From contig NZ_JAHRXJ010000011.1 of assembly GCF_019104765.1 (NCBI RefSeq), forward strand, positions 1 through 64,000: a DNA stretch of 64,000 nt. Reading direction: 5' to 3'. The position numbers were made by a program, and so were the translations under genes. Below, piece after piece: positions 35,850 to 44,508 of this stretch. The notes under the pieces were generated by a model, which was given only the letters and a program-made list of their open reading frames with translations, was not told the origin of the DNA and made no database searches. Position 1 is the stretch's first letter. The number at the start of each line of letters is the position of its first letter. The DNA is from Synechococcus sp. HK05 (lineage in GTDB: Bacteria; Cyanobacteriota; Cyanobacteriia; PCC-6307; Cyanobiaceae).

Positions 35850-36107
35850 TTAAAACTTCGCGCGCACGGTGAAGGCGTAATCCCCACCGGGCTCCAGCTG
35901 ATAGTCGGCCTTCAGGAGAAAGCGCAGCAGCGCATCGTGGATCAGAGCGCGGCCCAGCGAGGGTTCCACCAGCAACTCACCGCGATCAAAAAACCAACTG
36001 AACGTCCACTGAAAGCCGCCTGCGCTCACCTCGCCTTCCAGCAGGCGCTGGCTGAAGCTCTGCTGCAGCACCCGCAGCTGTGCTGTGGTGGTGGGCAAAC
36101 GACTCAC
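35850..36107 (-). CDS. DUF3146-family small protein
   Basis: The 85-residue soluble protein reads MSRLPTTTAQLRVLQQSFSQ and then RLLEGEVSAGGFQWTFSWFF with DRGELLVEPSLGRALIHDAL. This fits the cyanobacterial DUF3146 family of unknown function. It lies 11 bases from the pth stop on the same strand and converges with the YqgF-like gene, with eight bases between. It is likely the last gene of the psbH-tatA-pth run. Confidence 0.75.
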   Translation of the reverse strand: MSRLPTTTAQLRVLQQSFSQRLLEGEVSAGGFQWTFSWFFDRGELLVEPSLGRALIHDALLRFLLKADYQLEPGGDYAFTVRAKF

Positions 36108-36118
36108 AGCAACGCTCC

Positions 36119-36769
36119 TCAGCCAAGCGGGGCTTCCGCCAGCTTGGCGGCAGCCGGCGCCACAAACCCGTTCAATCGGTTACCAGCGCGCTCAAAACCC
36201 AGCCTCTGGATCAGATCCACACCGGCCAGCACCTCCGCGAGCACCTCATCCAGCACCGGCTGCTCAGCGGCTGCAAAGCGGCCGAGCACATGGCCCACCG
36301 TGCGCTGTTTGCGCTCAACGGGATTGAGGGCCGGCGCACCGATGCCGATACGCAGCCGCGGGAACTCCTGCCCGCCCAGATGGGCGATGGTGCTGCGCAG
36401 GCCGTTGTGGCCGCCTGCACCACCGCTGGTGCGCAACCGCAGGCGACCCAGGGGCAGATCCATGTCGTCGACCAACACCAGCATCTGCAGCGGATCCAGA
36501 CCAAACCAATCGAGAGCGGCACGGATCGCGCGGCCGCTGTCGTTCATGAAGGTCTGGGGCATGAGCAGGCGCAACCGCTGCGCGCCAACGCCCACCTCGG
36601 CCAGCAACCCATGCAGCTTGCTCTGGTGCTTGAAGCTGCCGCCGGCTTCGGCGGCGAGACGCTCGAGCGCCATGAAGCCCACGTTGTGGCGGGTGCCGGC
36701 GTATTTGTCGCCCGGGTTGCCGAGGCCCACCAGCAACTGCAAGGGGGCGGCGCCGCTAGATCCAGCCAT
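36119..36769 (-). CDS. pth: Peptidyl-tRNA hydrolase
   Basis: The 216-residue enzyme frees peptides from prematurely released peptidyl-tRNA. The family pattern is complete: LLVGLGNPGDKYAGTRHNVG with the catalytic His, LLMPQTFMNDSGRAI, LVLVDDMDLPLGRLRLR and GGAGGHNGLRSTIAHLGG. Length is normal with a slightly longer C-terminal tail. It follows tatA by 19 bases. Confidence 0.95.
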   Translation of the reverse strand: MAGSSGAAPLQLLVGLGNPGDKYAGTRHNVGFMALERLAAEAGGSFKHQSKLHGLLAEVGVGAQRLRLLMPQTFMNDSGRAIRAALDWFGLDPLQMLVLVDDMDLPLGRLRLRTSGGAGGHNGLRSTIAHLGGQEFPRLRIGIGAPALNPVERKQRTVGHVLGRFAAAEQPVLDEVLAEVLAGVDLIQRLGFERAGNRLNGFVAPAAAKLAEAPLG

Positions 36770-36788
36770 GCACGCTCAACGGATCAGC

Positions 36789-37052
36789 TCAGGCCTCTGA
36801 CGAAGGCTCAGGAGCAGCTTCGGCAACCTTCGGCTTTTCAGCGGACAACGTGTTGGTGGCGCTCACTTCTGCATCCACCGTGTCGACCGCTTTGCGGAAT
36901 TCCTTCTCAAATTCGCTGGACGCACTCTGAAAACCCTTCAGGGTGCGTCCCAGGGTTTTGCCCAACTCGGGCAGACGCTTCGGGCCGAACACCAGCAGGC
37001 CGATGGCCGCAATCACCGCCAGCTCTGGCAGTCCGACTCCGAAGACGTTCAT
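36789..37052 (-). CDS. tatA: Twin-arginine translocase subunit TatA/TatE
   Basis: The 87-residue protein has one N-terminal helix (VGLPELAVIAAIGLLVFGPK) ending in the FGPKRLPELGKTLGR hallmark, then an amphipathic helix (GKTLGRTLKGFQSASSEFEK). A charged tail ends in Glu/Pro/Ala-rich sequence. TatA multimers form the pore for folded proteins across the thylakoid or plasma membrane. It is directly downstream of psbH, with four bases between. Confidence 0.93.
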   Translation of the reverse strand: MNVFGVGLPELAVIAAIGLLVFGPKRLPELGKTLGRTLKGFQSASSEFEKEFRKAVDTVDAEVSATNTLSAEKPKVAEAAPEPSSEA

Positions 37053-37056
37053 CGGA

Positions 37057-37257
37057 TCAGCCGACGCCGTTCCAGTTGACGGTGATGCCGTCGAGCAGCA
37101 GCGACTTGTTGTACAGCTGCAGGATCACCAGCAGAAACACCAGAAACAGGGCCATGAACACGCCCATCACGGGGGTGGTGCCCCAGCCGGGAACAACCTT
37201 GCCGTACTCGGAGTTGAGGGGACGCAGCAGATCTCCCAGGCGGGTGCGTTGAGCCAT
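37057..37257 (-). CDS. psbH: Photosystem II small subunit PsbH
   Basis: The 66-residue protein has the PsbH start [20 protein letters not shown], one transmembrane helix ([20 protein letters not shown]), and the end [12 protein letters not shown]. It sits near the QA/QB pocket and is needed for PSII stability and CP47 assembly. ATG 37257 was chosen; the frame upstream crosses the psbN leader. A possible -10 element TACAGT lies on the minus strand at about 37294-37299. psbN lies divergently, with 85 bases between, the common cyanobacterial arrangement. Confidence 0.96.
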   Translation of the reverse strand: MAQRTRLGDLLRPLNSEYGKVVPGWGTTPVMGVFMALFLVFLLVILQLYNKSLLLDGITVNWNGVG

Positions 37258-37342
37258 GACGGGCTTTGCTCTCTGGCAAGGGTCAGTCTCGTTACTGTAA
37301 GGGCCGCGGCAGCCGCCGCGACTGTGCCTGTCGAGAGTTGTG

Positions 37343-37483
37343 ATGGAAACGTCGTCCCCAGCCATGTCCGTGGCGCTGGCCGTGTTGGCTGTGCTGCTGG
37401 GCCTCACCGGCTTCGGGATCTATCAGGCCTTTGGGCCACCGTCGAAGGGGCTCACCGATCCCTTCGACGATCACGACGACTGA
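37343..37483 (+). CDS. psbN: PSII assembly factor PsbN
   Basis: The 46-residue membrane protein reads [20 protein letters not shown] then [20 protein letters not shown]. The C-terminal motif [14 protein letters not shown] is conserved in PsbN. It is required for PSII repair and assembly rather than being a stable subunit. The gene is divergent from psbH. Its stop is eight bases from the stop of the alpha-mannosidase gene on the other strand. Confidence 0.95.
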   Translation: METSSPAMSVALAVLAVLLGLTGFGIYQAFGPPSKGLTDPFDDHDD

Positions 37484-37491
37484 GCCTCGCC

Positions 37492-40400
37492 TCAACCACG
37501 CCAGATCTGCCAATGACCGAGCTGCCAAGGCAGCAGCAGGTCATCTGCATGGAGATCGGCGGTGGGCTCCCCTGGCTCGCGGCGACCGCACCAGCCCGCG
37601 GGCCATCGCAGCTGCACGCGCTGGGGGCTCAGGTTTTGCAGGGTGAGCCGTGCCGTGCCGGGCTGCTCCAGCCGCTGAAGCTGCACCAACTGCAGAGCCG
37701 TTGAGCCCAGGTCCAGGGCCGGCCAGCTCTGTGGGAGAGCGTCACCGGCTGCGGGGCGGATCCACAAGGGCTCGCGGAAGCGCTGCGCCTGAAGCGGCAC
37801 CGCCTGTTGCCGCCAGCCCTGGGCGCAGGGCATCAGCGCAACCCGCAACCGCTGCAAGCCCTGATCGGCGGAGGGATCCGGCCAGGTGGGTGCGCGCAGC
37901 AGCGACACACCGAGGCGCTCTGGATCCGCCGACACCCCCTGGGGCCCATCCAGCAGCACCGCCAAACCGCCACCTGCCGCGCTCTGGGAGACCAACCAAC
38001 TGATGGCGGGCACCTCCCAACGGGCCTGCTCACGACCATGCACCGCCGCGGCGGGACGTTCGATCACACCGCCTGGGGTATCGGCCGCGTAGCGGCAGGC
38101 GGCGTGGGCCAAGGGCAGCTCCAGCCGCAGCAGTTCGTGGCGCTGACACCACTCCACCTGGAGACTGAGCTCCAACCAGGGCGAAGCCGCCCGCAGCTGT
38201 ACGTCCAGGCGCAGGCGGCTGCTGCCGCAGCGGCCCCGCCAAACCAGCCGCGCGCACAGCGGACCCTGCTCCGCCACCTCAGGGCCGCTGTGCCAATGCA
38301 ACGGCAAGGGGTGCTCGCGGTAGTTGGCCGCCAGATCCCAGGCATCCCAGAACTCCCCGTGATCCCGCCAGCGGCACCAGGCCAGCGGGCCCGCCAGCTG
38401 AGCCACGCCATCGCCCCCCCACAACTGCTCGAGCCCGAGCGGGGCAAACGCCGCCCGCACCAGGCCATTACTGAGCTGGAGGCTCTGGCCCTCCGTCTGC
38501 AGCACCACAGGATGCTGGGGCGCTGCAACCTCTGCTGTCTCCGCATTCAGCGGCCCACGCGCCAGTGGGACCGCCGCCACACCGGCGGACAGGTTGAGCT
38601 GCACCCAGGTGCCGCCGCCTGGTGCCGGCTGTTGGGGCAGAACAACCTGGCCAGGCACGTGTCGCCAGGAGCCTGCCGGTAGCCGCAGGGTGCATGGCCC
38701 GCCGCCGTGCAGCTGCCCCTGCACCAACCACCAGCCGTTGGGGTGGGCTGGCAACAGGGCCTGCCAGGCCGCATCACGCGCGCGGCGGGCCTGGCGGCGC
38801 GCAGCGCGCCACTGGGACTCGGCCTGCTCAAACACCTCCGGAATCGAGGTGCCCGGGAGGATGTCGTGAAACTGCTGAAACAGCAGCGGCTTCCAATCGG
38901 CCGGCGCGGGAGCCATCGCTGGGGGAGCCAGCAGGTGCTGGAGGGCCTGGGCCAGGTCGGCCTCCCGCAGCAACCGCTCCAGCGTGCGGTTGTGGCGCTT
39001 CTGATCCGGCCGGCTGGTGGCACAGCCGCGGTGCAACTCCAGATAGAGCTCATCGCGCCACACCGGCAGCTGCGGCGCCAGCGGCTCCAGCCCGGCCAGG
39101 TAGTGGCGCAAGCTGCCGTGGGTCTGCGGGCAAGCCAGCGGTTGCTGCTGCCACAGCTGCAGCTGCTCGAGCATTTCGGCGGTCGGACCGCCGCCGTGGT
39201 CCCCCACACCTGGCAGCCACAGAGCCTGCTCCACACCCGTGGCGCCCTGCCAAGCGCGGCTGTAGGCATCAATCGCCAAGGGGTCGCCATCGGTGCCGAT
39301 CGGGGCCGTGGCCAAAGCCAGCAGTTCACTGCCGCAGCGGCTGCGCCAACGGAAGAGGCGGTGAGGGAAGGGTTGGCCGCTGTTCCAGGCGAGCTTGTGG
39401 GTGCAGAACCACTCCACCCCGGTGCTGCGGGCCACAGCCGGCAGCCCAGCGCTGAAGCCAAAGCTGTCGGGCAGCCAGCAGAGGTTGTGGTGCCACTCGG
39501 GAAAACGGGAGCGGCTGTAGGCCTGCCCCAGGGCGAACTGCTGCAGCAGTGAGGCAGTGCCAACCAGCACGCAATCGCTCTCCACCCAGGGGCCATTGAT
39601 CGGCTCGAAGCGCCCGGCTTGCATCGCCACCCGCAGCCGCGCGAACAGAGCCGGGCGGTGCTGCTCAATCCAGGCGTAGAGCGCCGGGGTGGAATGGGCG
39701 AAGTGAAGGTCGGGGAAGCGCTCCATCAAGGTGAGCGCCGATTCAAAGGTGCGCACAGCGGCCTGCCAGGTGTCGGCCACCGGCCAGAGCCAGGCCAGAT
39801 CCAGGTGGGCATGACCCAGCACCTGCACGGGCCCAGGCGGCTGACATTGCTCCTGCCGCTGCAGCCAAGGCTCCAGCGCCGCTGCGCTGGCGGGATCAGC
39901 CGGATCCAGGGCATCCAACTGCTCGAGCAAGGCCGGTTGCGCCTCAACCGGCAAGCGCTGCGCCGCCAGCGCCAACCGTGGCGCTGCCAGCACGCTGCTG
40001 GGATCGGCTGGATCCAGGGGCTCCTGCTCCACGGCGCTGGTGATCAGGGCACCGTCGTCGTGGAGGGGAGAGCGCAGGCGCAGCGCCAGCTGCAGGGGCT
40101 CGCCGCTCCACCAGACCGGCGGAAGGGGCCAGCGGCAAGCGGTATCAAAAAGATCCCCCTGGTGCACTCGCTCCCCGTTGACCCGCAGCTCCACCGCATC
40201 GGCCCACCAACGCAGCACCAGCCGCGCCAGACGATCTCCCTGCTGCCGCTGCTGCCAGAGCAACGGGCAGATCAGCTCCAGCTCCAGCTCCAGCCACCGC
40301 CCACCGCGCGGCCAGATCAACAGGCCGCGGGCATGCCAATCGGGCCGGTGGCGGGCTCCCCAGGGATCCAGCAAGGCCAGATCGCCAGCGCCAGCAGGGG

Positions 40401-40494
40401 TCGCGCGATGCCAAAGGGGCCTGAGATCCAGCCGCGATTGCCCCTGAAACGTTTCAATCCAGGAGCGAACGGCGCCGTCTGGGCCCTCCGGCAT
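37492..40494 (-). CDS. Glycoside hydrolase family 38 alpha-mannosidase
   Basis: The 1000-residue protein begins with a beta-domain of about 215 residues. It then shows the GH38 core: GHAHLDLAWLWPVA at 227-240 with the zinc ligands (His230, Asp232). The nucleophile is Asp343 in CWLPDSFGFSAG. The third zinc-site histidine lies in GVGDHGGGPTAEM. Central and C-terminal beta-sandwich domains follow. No signal peptide is seen, so it is probably cytoplasmic. GH38 enzymes cut alpha-mannose from glycans; in bacteria they may process glycoconjugates or stored glycans. It is divergent from psbI with 100 bases between. Confidence 0.9.
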   Translation of the reverse strand: MPEGPDGAVRSWIETFQGQSRLDLRPLWHRATPAGAGDLALLDPWGARHRPDWHARGLLIWPRGGRWLELELELICPLLWQQRQQGDRLARLVLRWWADAVELRVNGERVHQGDLFDTACRWPLPPVWWSGEPLQLALRLRSPLHDDGALITSAVEQEPLDPADPSSVLAAPRLALAAQRLPVEAQPALLEQLDALDPADPASAAALEPWLQRQEQCQPPGPVQVLGHAHLDLAWLWPVADTWQAAVRTFESALTLMERFPDLHFAHSTPALYAWIEQHRPALFARLRVAMQAGRFEPINGPWVESDCVLVGTASLLQQFALGQAYSRSRFPEWHHNLCWLPDSFGFSAGLPAVARSTGVEWFCTHKLAWNSGQPFPHRLFRWRSRCGSELLALATAPIGTDGDPLAIDAYSRAWQGATGVEQALWLPGVGDHGGGPTAEMLEQLQLWQQQPLACPQTHGSLRHYLAGLEPLAPQLPVWRDELYLELHRGCATSRPDQKRHNRTLERLLREADLAQALQHLLAPPAMAPAPADWKPLLFQQFHDILPGTSIPEVFEQAESQWRAARRQARRARDAAWQALLPAHPNGWWLVQGQLHGGGPCTLRLPAGSWRHVPGQVVLPQQPAPGGGTWVQLNLSAGVAAVPLARGPLNAETAEVAAPQHPVVLQTEGQSLQLSNGLVRAAFAPLGLEQLWGGDGVAQLAGPLAWCRWRDHGEFWDAWDLAANYREHPLPLHWHSGPEVAEQGPLCARLVWRGRCGSSRLRLDVQLRAASPWLELSLQVEWCQRHELLRLELPLAHAACRYAADTPGGVIERPAAAVHGREQARWEVPAISWLVSQSAAGGGLAVLLDGPQGVSADPERLGVSLLRAPTWPDPSADQGLQRLRVALMPCAQGWRQQAVPLQAQRFREPLWIRPAAGDALPQSWPALDLGSTALQLVQLQRLEQPGTARLTLQNLSPQRVQLRWPAGWCGRREPGEPTADLHADDLLLPWQLGHWQIWRG

Positions 40495-40594
40495 CGGTCA
40501 ACGCGATCACGACCCATAGGATGATGCCGCTGCCGCAGGGTCATTCAGGGCCCACCTGGCGCCCGTTACTCCCTGTCACCGCCGGACAGAACCA

Positions 40595-40714
40595 ATGCTC
40601 GCCCTCAAGATCTCGGTTTACTCCGTCGTCTTCTTCTTCATCGGGATCTTCGTGTTCGGCTTCCTGGCCAGCGATCCCAGCCGTACCCCCAGCCGCAAAG
40701 ACCTGGAGGAGTGA
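40595..40714 (+). CDS. psbI: Photosystem II small subunit PsbI
   Basis: The 39-residue protein matches PsbI closely: [20 protein letters not shown] and [19 protein letters not shown]. It is a single-helix subunit that binds D1 early in reaction-centre assembly. ATG 40595 is clear. It is monocistronic or cotranscribed with the large outer-membrane gene, which starts 71 bases later. Confidence 0.97.
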   Translation: MLALKISVYSVVFFFIGIFVFGFLASDPSRTPSRKDLEE

Positions 40715-40785
40715 TCCTCTGCCTGAAGCCTGATCGGCGTTTCTGCCGCAGGCGTGTCAGGATCACGCCCTCTTAATTCCCTTCG

Positions 40786-43700
40786 GTGCCAGTCCCGCAA
40801 CGCGTCCGCCGTCTGATTGCGGTGCTGGGATCGGCATCGATCGTGATGGGTGGTCACGCGGTTGCCGCGGAATCATCAGCGCGAGACCCAGGCCCTTCTC
40901 CACTGGCTGCGGCGTCATCAGACGACGCCCCATCAGGACTGATTGAGGCCACACCGGCTCAGCGACCACCGATTGAGATTGAGCTGAGCGCCGACCACCA
41001 GGGGTTTGATCTCCTGGCCAATCGCTTCGTGGCCACAGGCAACGTGAAGGTGATCCTGGCGGGTGGCCGCCTGCTGGCCGATCGCCTCGAATACGAAAGC
41101 GCGACCCGCACCATCTACGCCAGCGGCCGGATTCGCTTTCAACGGGGCAACCAATACCTCCAGGCCAGCAAGCTCCGCTACAGCCTGATCGAGAACAGCG
41201 GCGACATCGATGAGGTGTATGGCGTTCTCGATCTCGACAGCGCCGCCCTCGACCTCAACCCCAGCCAGCCACCATCCGCCCCGCTGCTGCCGCTGAGCTA
41301 CTGGACAGCGCCAGTGGCACCTTTCAACGGCGACGTGAGCTTCGCCGTTGTCGAGCTCCCAGCCGACACCCTGCAGGCTCAACCCCTGAGCGGCGGCAGT
41401 GCAGAGGTCGGCGTACCCGCCGGCACACCGGAGCTCCTCCCTGACGACGACTGGGAGATGCCACCGGTGGCCCTCTCACCGCAGGCGCAGACAATGGCCT
41501 GCCCGCCGCCACTGCCACCGGTACCCGATTGGCGCCCCTACCCCTGGGCAGCGACCCTCTGGGGCGGCCAGATGATCGATGCCAATTTCGGGGACACCTT
41601 TATTTTCAACGGGCAGTTGCGACCGGAATACCTTCTAGGCCTAGGACTCAACAAAAGACTGCTTCGTGCTGGGCCGCTAGCACTGGAATTTGACACAAAC
41701 GCCCTATTGCACCGAGCTGCTGAACAGCCCGGAGGAGGCTTCAACCAAAACGTACCGTTCTCGAACACTCCCGCCCAGACTTTTGGTGAGTTCACCTGGA
41801 GCTTCGGCGTTCGGGCGTGGCTTCAACCATGGTTGAGCCTAGCTTTCTTTGAAGGAGTGAGTTTAAACACGAGTGTCAGCAACTACGAAAAAACATTCCG
41901 AGAGAACTTCACCACTTTCCTTAACTATCTTGGCTTCGAGGTAGAAGCACTCATCAAACCTGAATGGTCGCTCGTAGGTCGGATCCACCACCGCTCAGGC
42001 GCCTATGGGACCTATAGCGGCGTTAGCGAGGGGAGCAATGCCTATCTGGTTGGCATGCGATACCGATTTGGACGCAGTGCGCCGAAAGGCTATGTGGAAG
42101 CCATGTCAGCTCCAGATGGTTGCGATGGAGGTGGACAACCCCAACCCAAAGCGCTAGACGAACAGTTGAACAATGTGGCGCTGGGATCAGCCCAGCAAGC
42201 CATCGGCACAACAGCGGGAAACGCTAGCGAGACATCAAGCCCCAAAAAGCTCACGCCCGGACAACAAGAGTCCCTACGGCGCAAAAAGATTGCAGCACTT
42301 GTCGATCAGCGGATTTCAGGGTTGCAATTTCAACAAAGCCTGACCGTAAGAAGACAGGGAGGCAACAACATCCAGGGAGACAATGAGTTCACGACCCGTG
42401 AGTTGACATATGGCTTCGTTAGGCCCATTCAGCTTCAGCCACTTTCAAACGCGGCGAACAGGAAATTTGTGACAGGCACAATCAGCCGCTGGCGTCTTCA
42501 GGCCAACAGGCTGACAGTAACCCCAAGAGGCTGGGAAGCTGATCGCGCAGCTTTAACCAACGACCCATTCACCCCAGCTCAATCCTGGGTTGACGCACGT
42601 GGGGTGGTGGCCTATCAGGAAACCAATGGCGACCTAGTCATCCAGTCCAAAAGCAACCAATTAATCCTTGAAGACCGACTGCCGTTGCCTTTACAACGGA
42701 ATCAACGTTTTGAGAAAGATCGGCAGGTCGAAAATCGCTGGGTGCTGGCCGTTGACTCTGAAGACCGAGATGGCTTCTACCTTGGCTACAACCTAAAACC
42801 AATCGAAATAGGGAAGCGCGGCACACTCAACCTCCAGCCCCAGTTCATGGTTAGGCGAGCACTTGACGGCAAGACGAGCAGCTACGTGTTGCCGGGCACA
42901 TCCGTTGACAGCGAACCCCAAGCGCAACCCACTCGCATCGGCGACTTATTCGGTCTTCTTGCCCGATTTGACACACGCGTCTTAGGACTGAACATTGACG
43001 TGGAGGGTAATTTTTCAACTTTTGACCCCAGCAACTTTGCCAATGGAACACGCAGCTCAGCTGACATCAGCCGGTCATTCAATCTCCCCGTGATCGGCAA
43101 AACAACGGCACGGGGCTTTGCTGCTTATCGCTTTAGAGTCTGGAACGGATCACTGGGCGAGCAAGACGTTTACTCGGCCCTAGGCGTGTCGCTTGAGCAG
43201 AGAAAAGATTTACCTAATCTGGGAAGCATCACCAACCAGATGTTCTGGCGTGCAGGGGTAGGAAATTTCCAAGGCTCAGAGTTTAAGAGCACCAATCTTG
43301 CCGACCTCTGGAGAGCCAGCATCTATGGCTCTATCAACAGCCGCCTGCCACTGTGGACCGGCAAACCACGCAATGCAGGAACGGAAATCGGCACACGCTA
43401 CAGCCCAACACCAGTAGTACCGGGCCTTGCAATTAACACGAATCTCAATTTGAACTTGTCATATTTTGGAGATGGCACAAGCCAACAGGCATTTGGAATT
43501 AGCGGAGGACCAACATTAACACTAGGTCGCTTACAGAAAAACTTTTTCGACTACACACAATTGACAATTGCTGGCGGTGGCACTCTCCGCCAGGGGGTCA
43601 GCCCCTTCAGCTTTGACCGCATTGTTGACTTAAGCACATTAGGCGTTGGCCTGACCCAACAACTCGCTGGCCCTCTTATTTTCAGCGGAGGAATTGGCTT

Positions 43701-43932
43701 CAATGTGGATGGGAACTCTGAATTCTACGGCGACATCGTTGACTCATATGTAGAGCTTCGCTGGCAACGACGCGCTTACGAGTTGGCCATCTACTACAGC
43801 CCGTATCAAGGACTTGGTGGCGTAAGGATAAAGCTGAACGACTTCAATTTCAGAGGCACTGGCCTACCGTTTGTTCCCTACATGCCACCCTCGATGTCGC
43901 AAGACCAGGCGATTCAACGCCGAGGGTTCTAG
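40786..43932 (+). CDS. DUF3769 LptD-like outer-membrane beta-barrel protein
   Basis: The product is 1048 residues from a GTG start, with a signal peptide (RLIAVLGSASIVMGGHAVAA, cut near 28). Residues about 65-150 resemble an OstA/LptA repeat (LANRFVATGNVKVILAGGRL, RTIYASGRIRFQRGNQYLQA). Residues about 255-430 form a barrel-like segment with PEYLLGLGLNKRLLRAG, a conserved RIHHRSGAYGTYSGVSEGSN and a last strand AYLVGMRYRFG, somewhat like lipid-A deacylase barrels. From about 490 the DUF3769 region continues (PLPLQRNQRFEKDRQVENRW, DSEDRDGFYLGYNLKPI) to a C-terminal barrel. Probably an LPS-transport or outer-membrane assembly protein. Its DNA from about 41580 to the stop is far more A+T-rich than the start. 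Confidence 0.8.
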   Translation: MPVPQRVRRLIAVLGSASIVMGGHAVAAESSARDPGPSPLAAASSDDAPSGLIEATPAQRPPIEIELSADHQGFDLLANRFVATGNVKVILAGGRLLADRLEYESATRTIYASGRIRFQRGNQYLQASKLRYSLIENSGDIDEVYGVLDLDSAALDLNPSQPPSAPLLPLSYWTAPVAPFNGDVSFAVVELPADTLQAQPLSGGSAEVGVPAGTPELLPDDDWEMPPVALSPQAQTMACPPPLPPVPDWRPYPWAATLWGGQMIDANFGDTFIFNGQLRPEYLLGLGLNKRLLRAGPLALEFDTNALLHRAAEQPGGGFNQNVPFSNTPAQTFGEFTWSFGVRAWLQPWLSLAFFEGVSLNTSVSNYEKTFRENFTTFLNYLGFEVEALIKPEWSLVGRIHHRSGAYGTYSGVSEGSNAYLVGMRYRFGRSAPKGYVEAMSAPDGCDGGGQPQPKALDEQLNNVALGSAQQAIGTTAGNASETSSPKKLTPGQQESLRRKKIAALVDQRISGLQFQQSLTVRRQGGNNIQGDNEFTTRELTYGFVRPIQLQPLSNAANRKFVTGTISRWRLQANRLTVTPRGWEADRAALTNDPFTPAQSWVDARGVVAYQETNGDLVIQSKSNQLILEDRLPLPLQRNQRFEKDRQVENRWVLAVDSEDRDGFYLGYNLKPIEIGKRGTLNLQPQFMVRRALDGKTSSYVLPGTSVDSEPQAQPTRIGDLFGLLARFDTRVLGLNIDVEGNFSTFDPSNFANGTRSSADISRSFNLPVIGKTTARGFAAYRFRVWNGSLGEQDVYSALGVSLEQRKDLPNLGSITNQMFWRAGVGNFQGSEFKSTNLADLWRASIYGSINSRLPLWTGKPRNAGTEIGTRYSPTPVVPGLAINTNLNLNLSYFGDGTSQQAFGISGGPTLTLGRLQKNFFDYTQLTIAGGGTLRQGVSPFSFDRIVDLSTLGVGLTQQLAGPLIFSGGIGFNVDGNSEFYGDIVDSYVELRWQRRAYELAIYYSPYQGLGGVRIKLNDFNFRGTGLPFVPYMPPSMSQDQAIQRRGF
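41580..43932. other. A+T-rich segment inside the outer-membrane protein gene
   Basis: Base composition falls abruptly near 41580 and returns to normal right after the stop at 43932. By hand count, bases 43441-43500 contain 22 G+C of 60, while 44521-44580 just downstream contain 44 of 60. Codons ending in A or T (for example TTA, ACA, AAT) are common within and rare outside. This suggests replacement of the barrel-coding part by recombination from a donor of lower G+C, or special constraint. Confidence 0.85.
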
Positions 43933-43934
43933 GC

Positions 43935-44435
43935 CTAGCGCCCCGGCAACAGCGGCAATGGCTCTGGCCCCGCCTCATCGCCACCAATCATCAGATCACT
44001 GCCGGTGAAGTCGGCCCCGATCAACACGGCGCCCTCCAGTTGCAGCCCAGGGGTGAGGGCCTGAATTAAGACGGCATCGCGCAGGTTCGCCTGACGCAGA
44101 TCCACATCACTGAGATCCGCATTGCTCAGCCAGCTCTCCTGCAGCAAGGCGCCGCGCAGATCGGCGCCGCTGAGATCAGCGCCCTCCAGATTGCTGCCGC
44201 GCAGATCGGCTCCCCGCAAATCGGCATCCCGCAGATCGATGCCATTGAGCAGCAGCCCACTCAGATCAGCTCCACGTAGATCGCAGCCGCGGCACTGCGA
44301 CCACGGCGGTGAAACTGAGACCTGCGGGGCTGGGGCCCGATAGGGCTCAACTGCCAAGGGCTGGGCTGCAGCGGCGGCGGCTGGCGCCAGCAACAGGGCC
44401 GCTACAACCGGCTGGAGTGAGGAGGGGAGTCGCAT
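43935..44435 (-). CDS. Exported pentapeptide-repeat protein
   Basis: The 166-residue protein has a signal peptide (PVVAALLLAPAAAAAAQPLA), a short linker, and at least 15 consecutive pentapeptide repeats of the A(D/N)LXX type from residue 45 (CRGCDLRGADLSGLLLNGID, then DADLRGADLRGSNLEGADLS). Such repeats form a right-handed quadrilateral beta-helix. In cyanobacteria several are found in the thylakoid lumen or periplasm with unknown functions. It converges with the outer-membrane gene, two bases between stops. Two cysteines in QCRGCDLR may form a disulfide. Confidence 0.85.
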   Translation of the reverse strand: MRLPSSLQPVVAALLLAPAAAAAAQPLAVEPYRAPAPQVSVSPPWSQCRGCDLRGADLSGLLLNGIDLRDADLRGADLRGSNLEGADLSGADLRGALLQESWLSNADLSDVDLRQANLRDAVLIQALTPGLQLEGAVLIGADFTGSDLMIGGDEAGPEPLPLLPGR

Positions 44436-44477
44436 CGGCCACGAACGGTCCTCTCTCCTTGATAGACACTTGCGCGA

Positions 44478-44500
44478 GTGGCCGCCACGCGAGCGGCCAC
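44478..44500 (-). terminator. Hairpin downstream of leuD
   Basis: GTGGCCGC and GCGGCCAC are perfect 8-bp arms with a 7-base loop, nine bases after the leuD stop codon. No T run follows on either strand, so it is a possible U-less terminator or a transcript 3' end. Confidence 0.4.
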
Positions 44501-44508
44501 AGCCGTGA

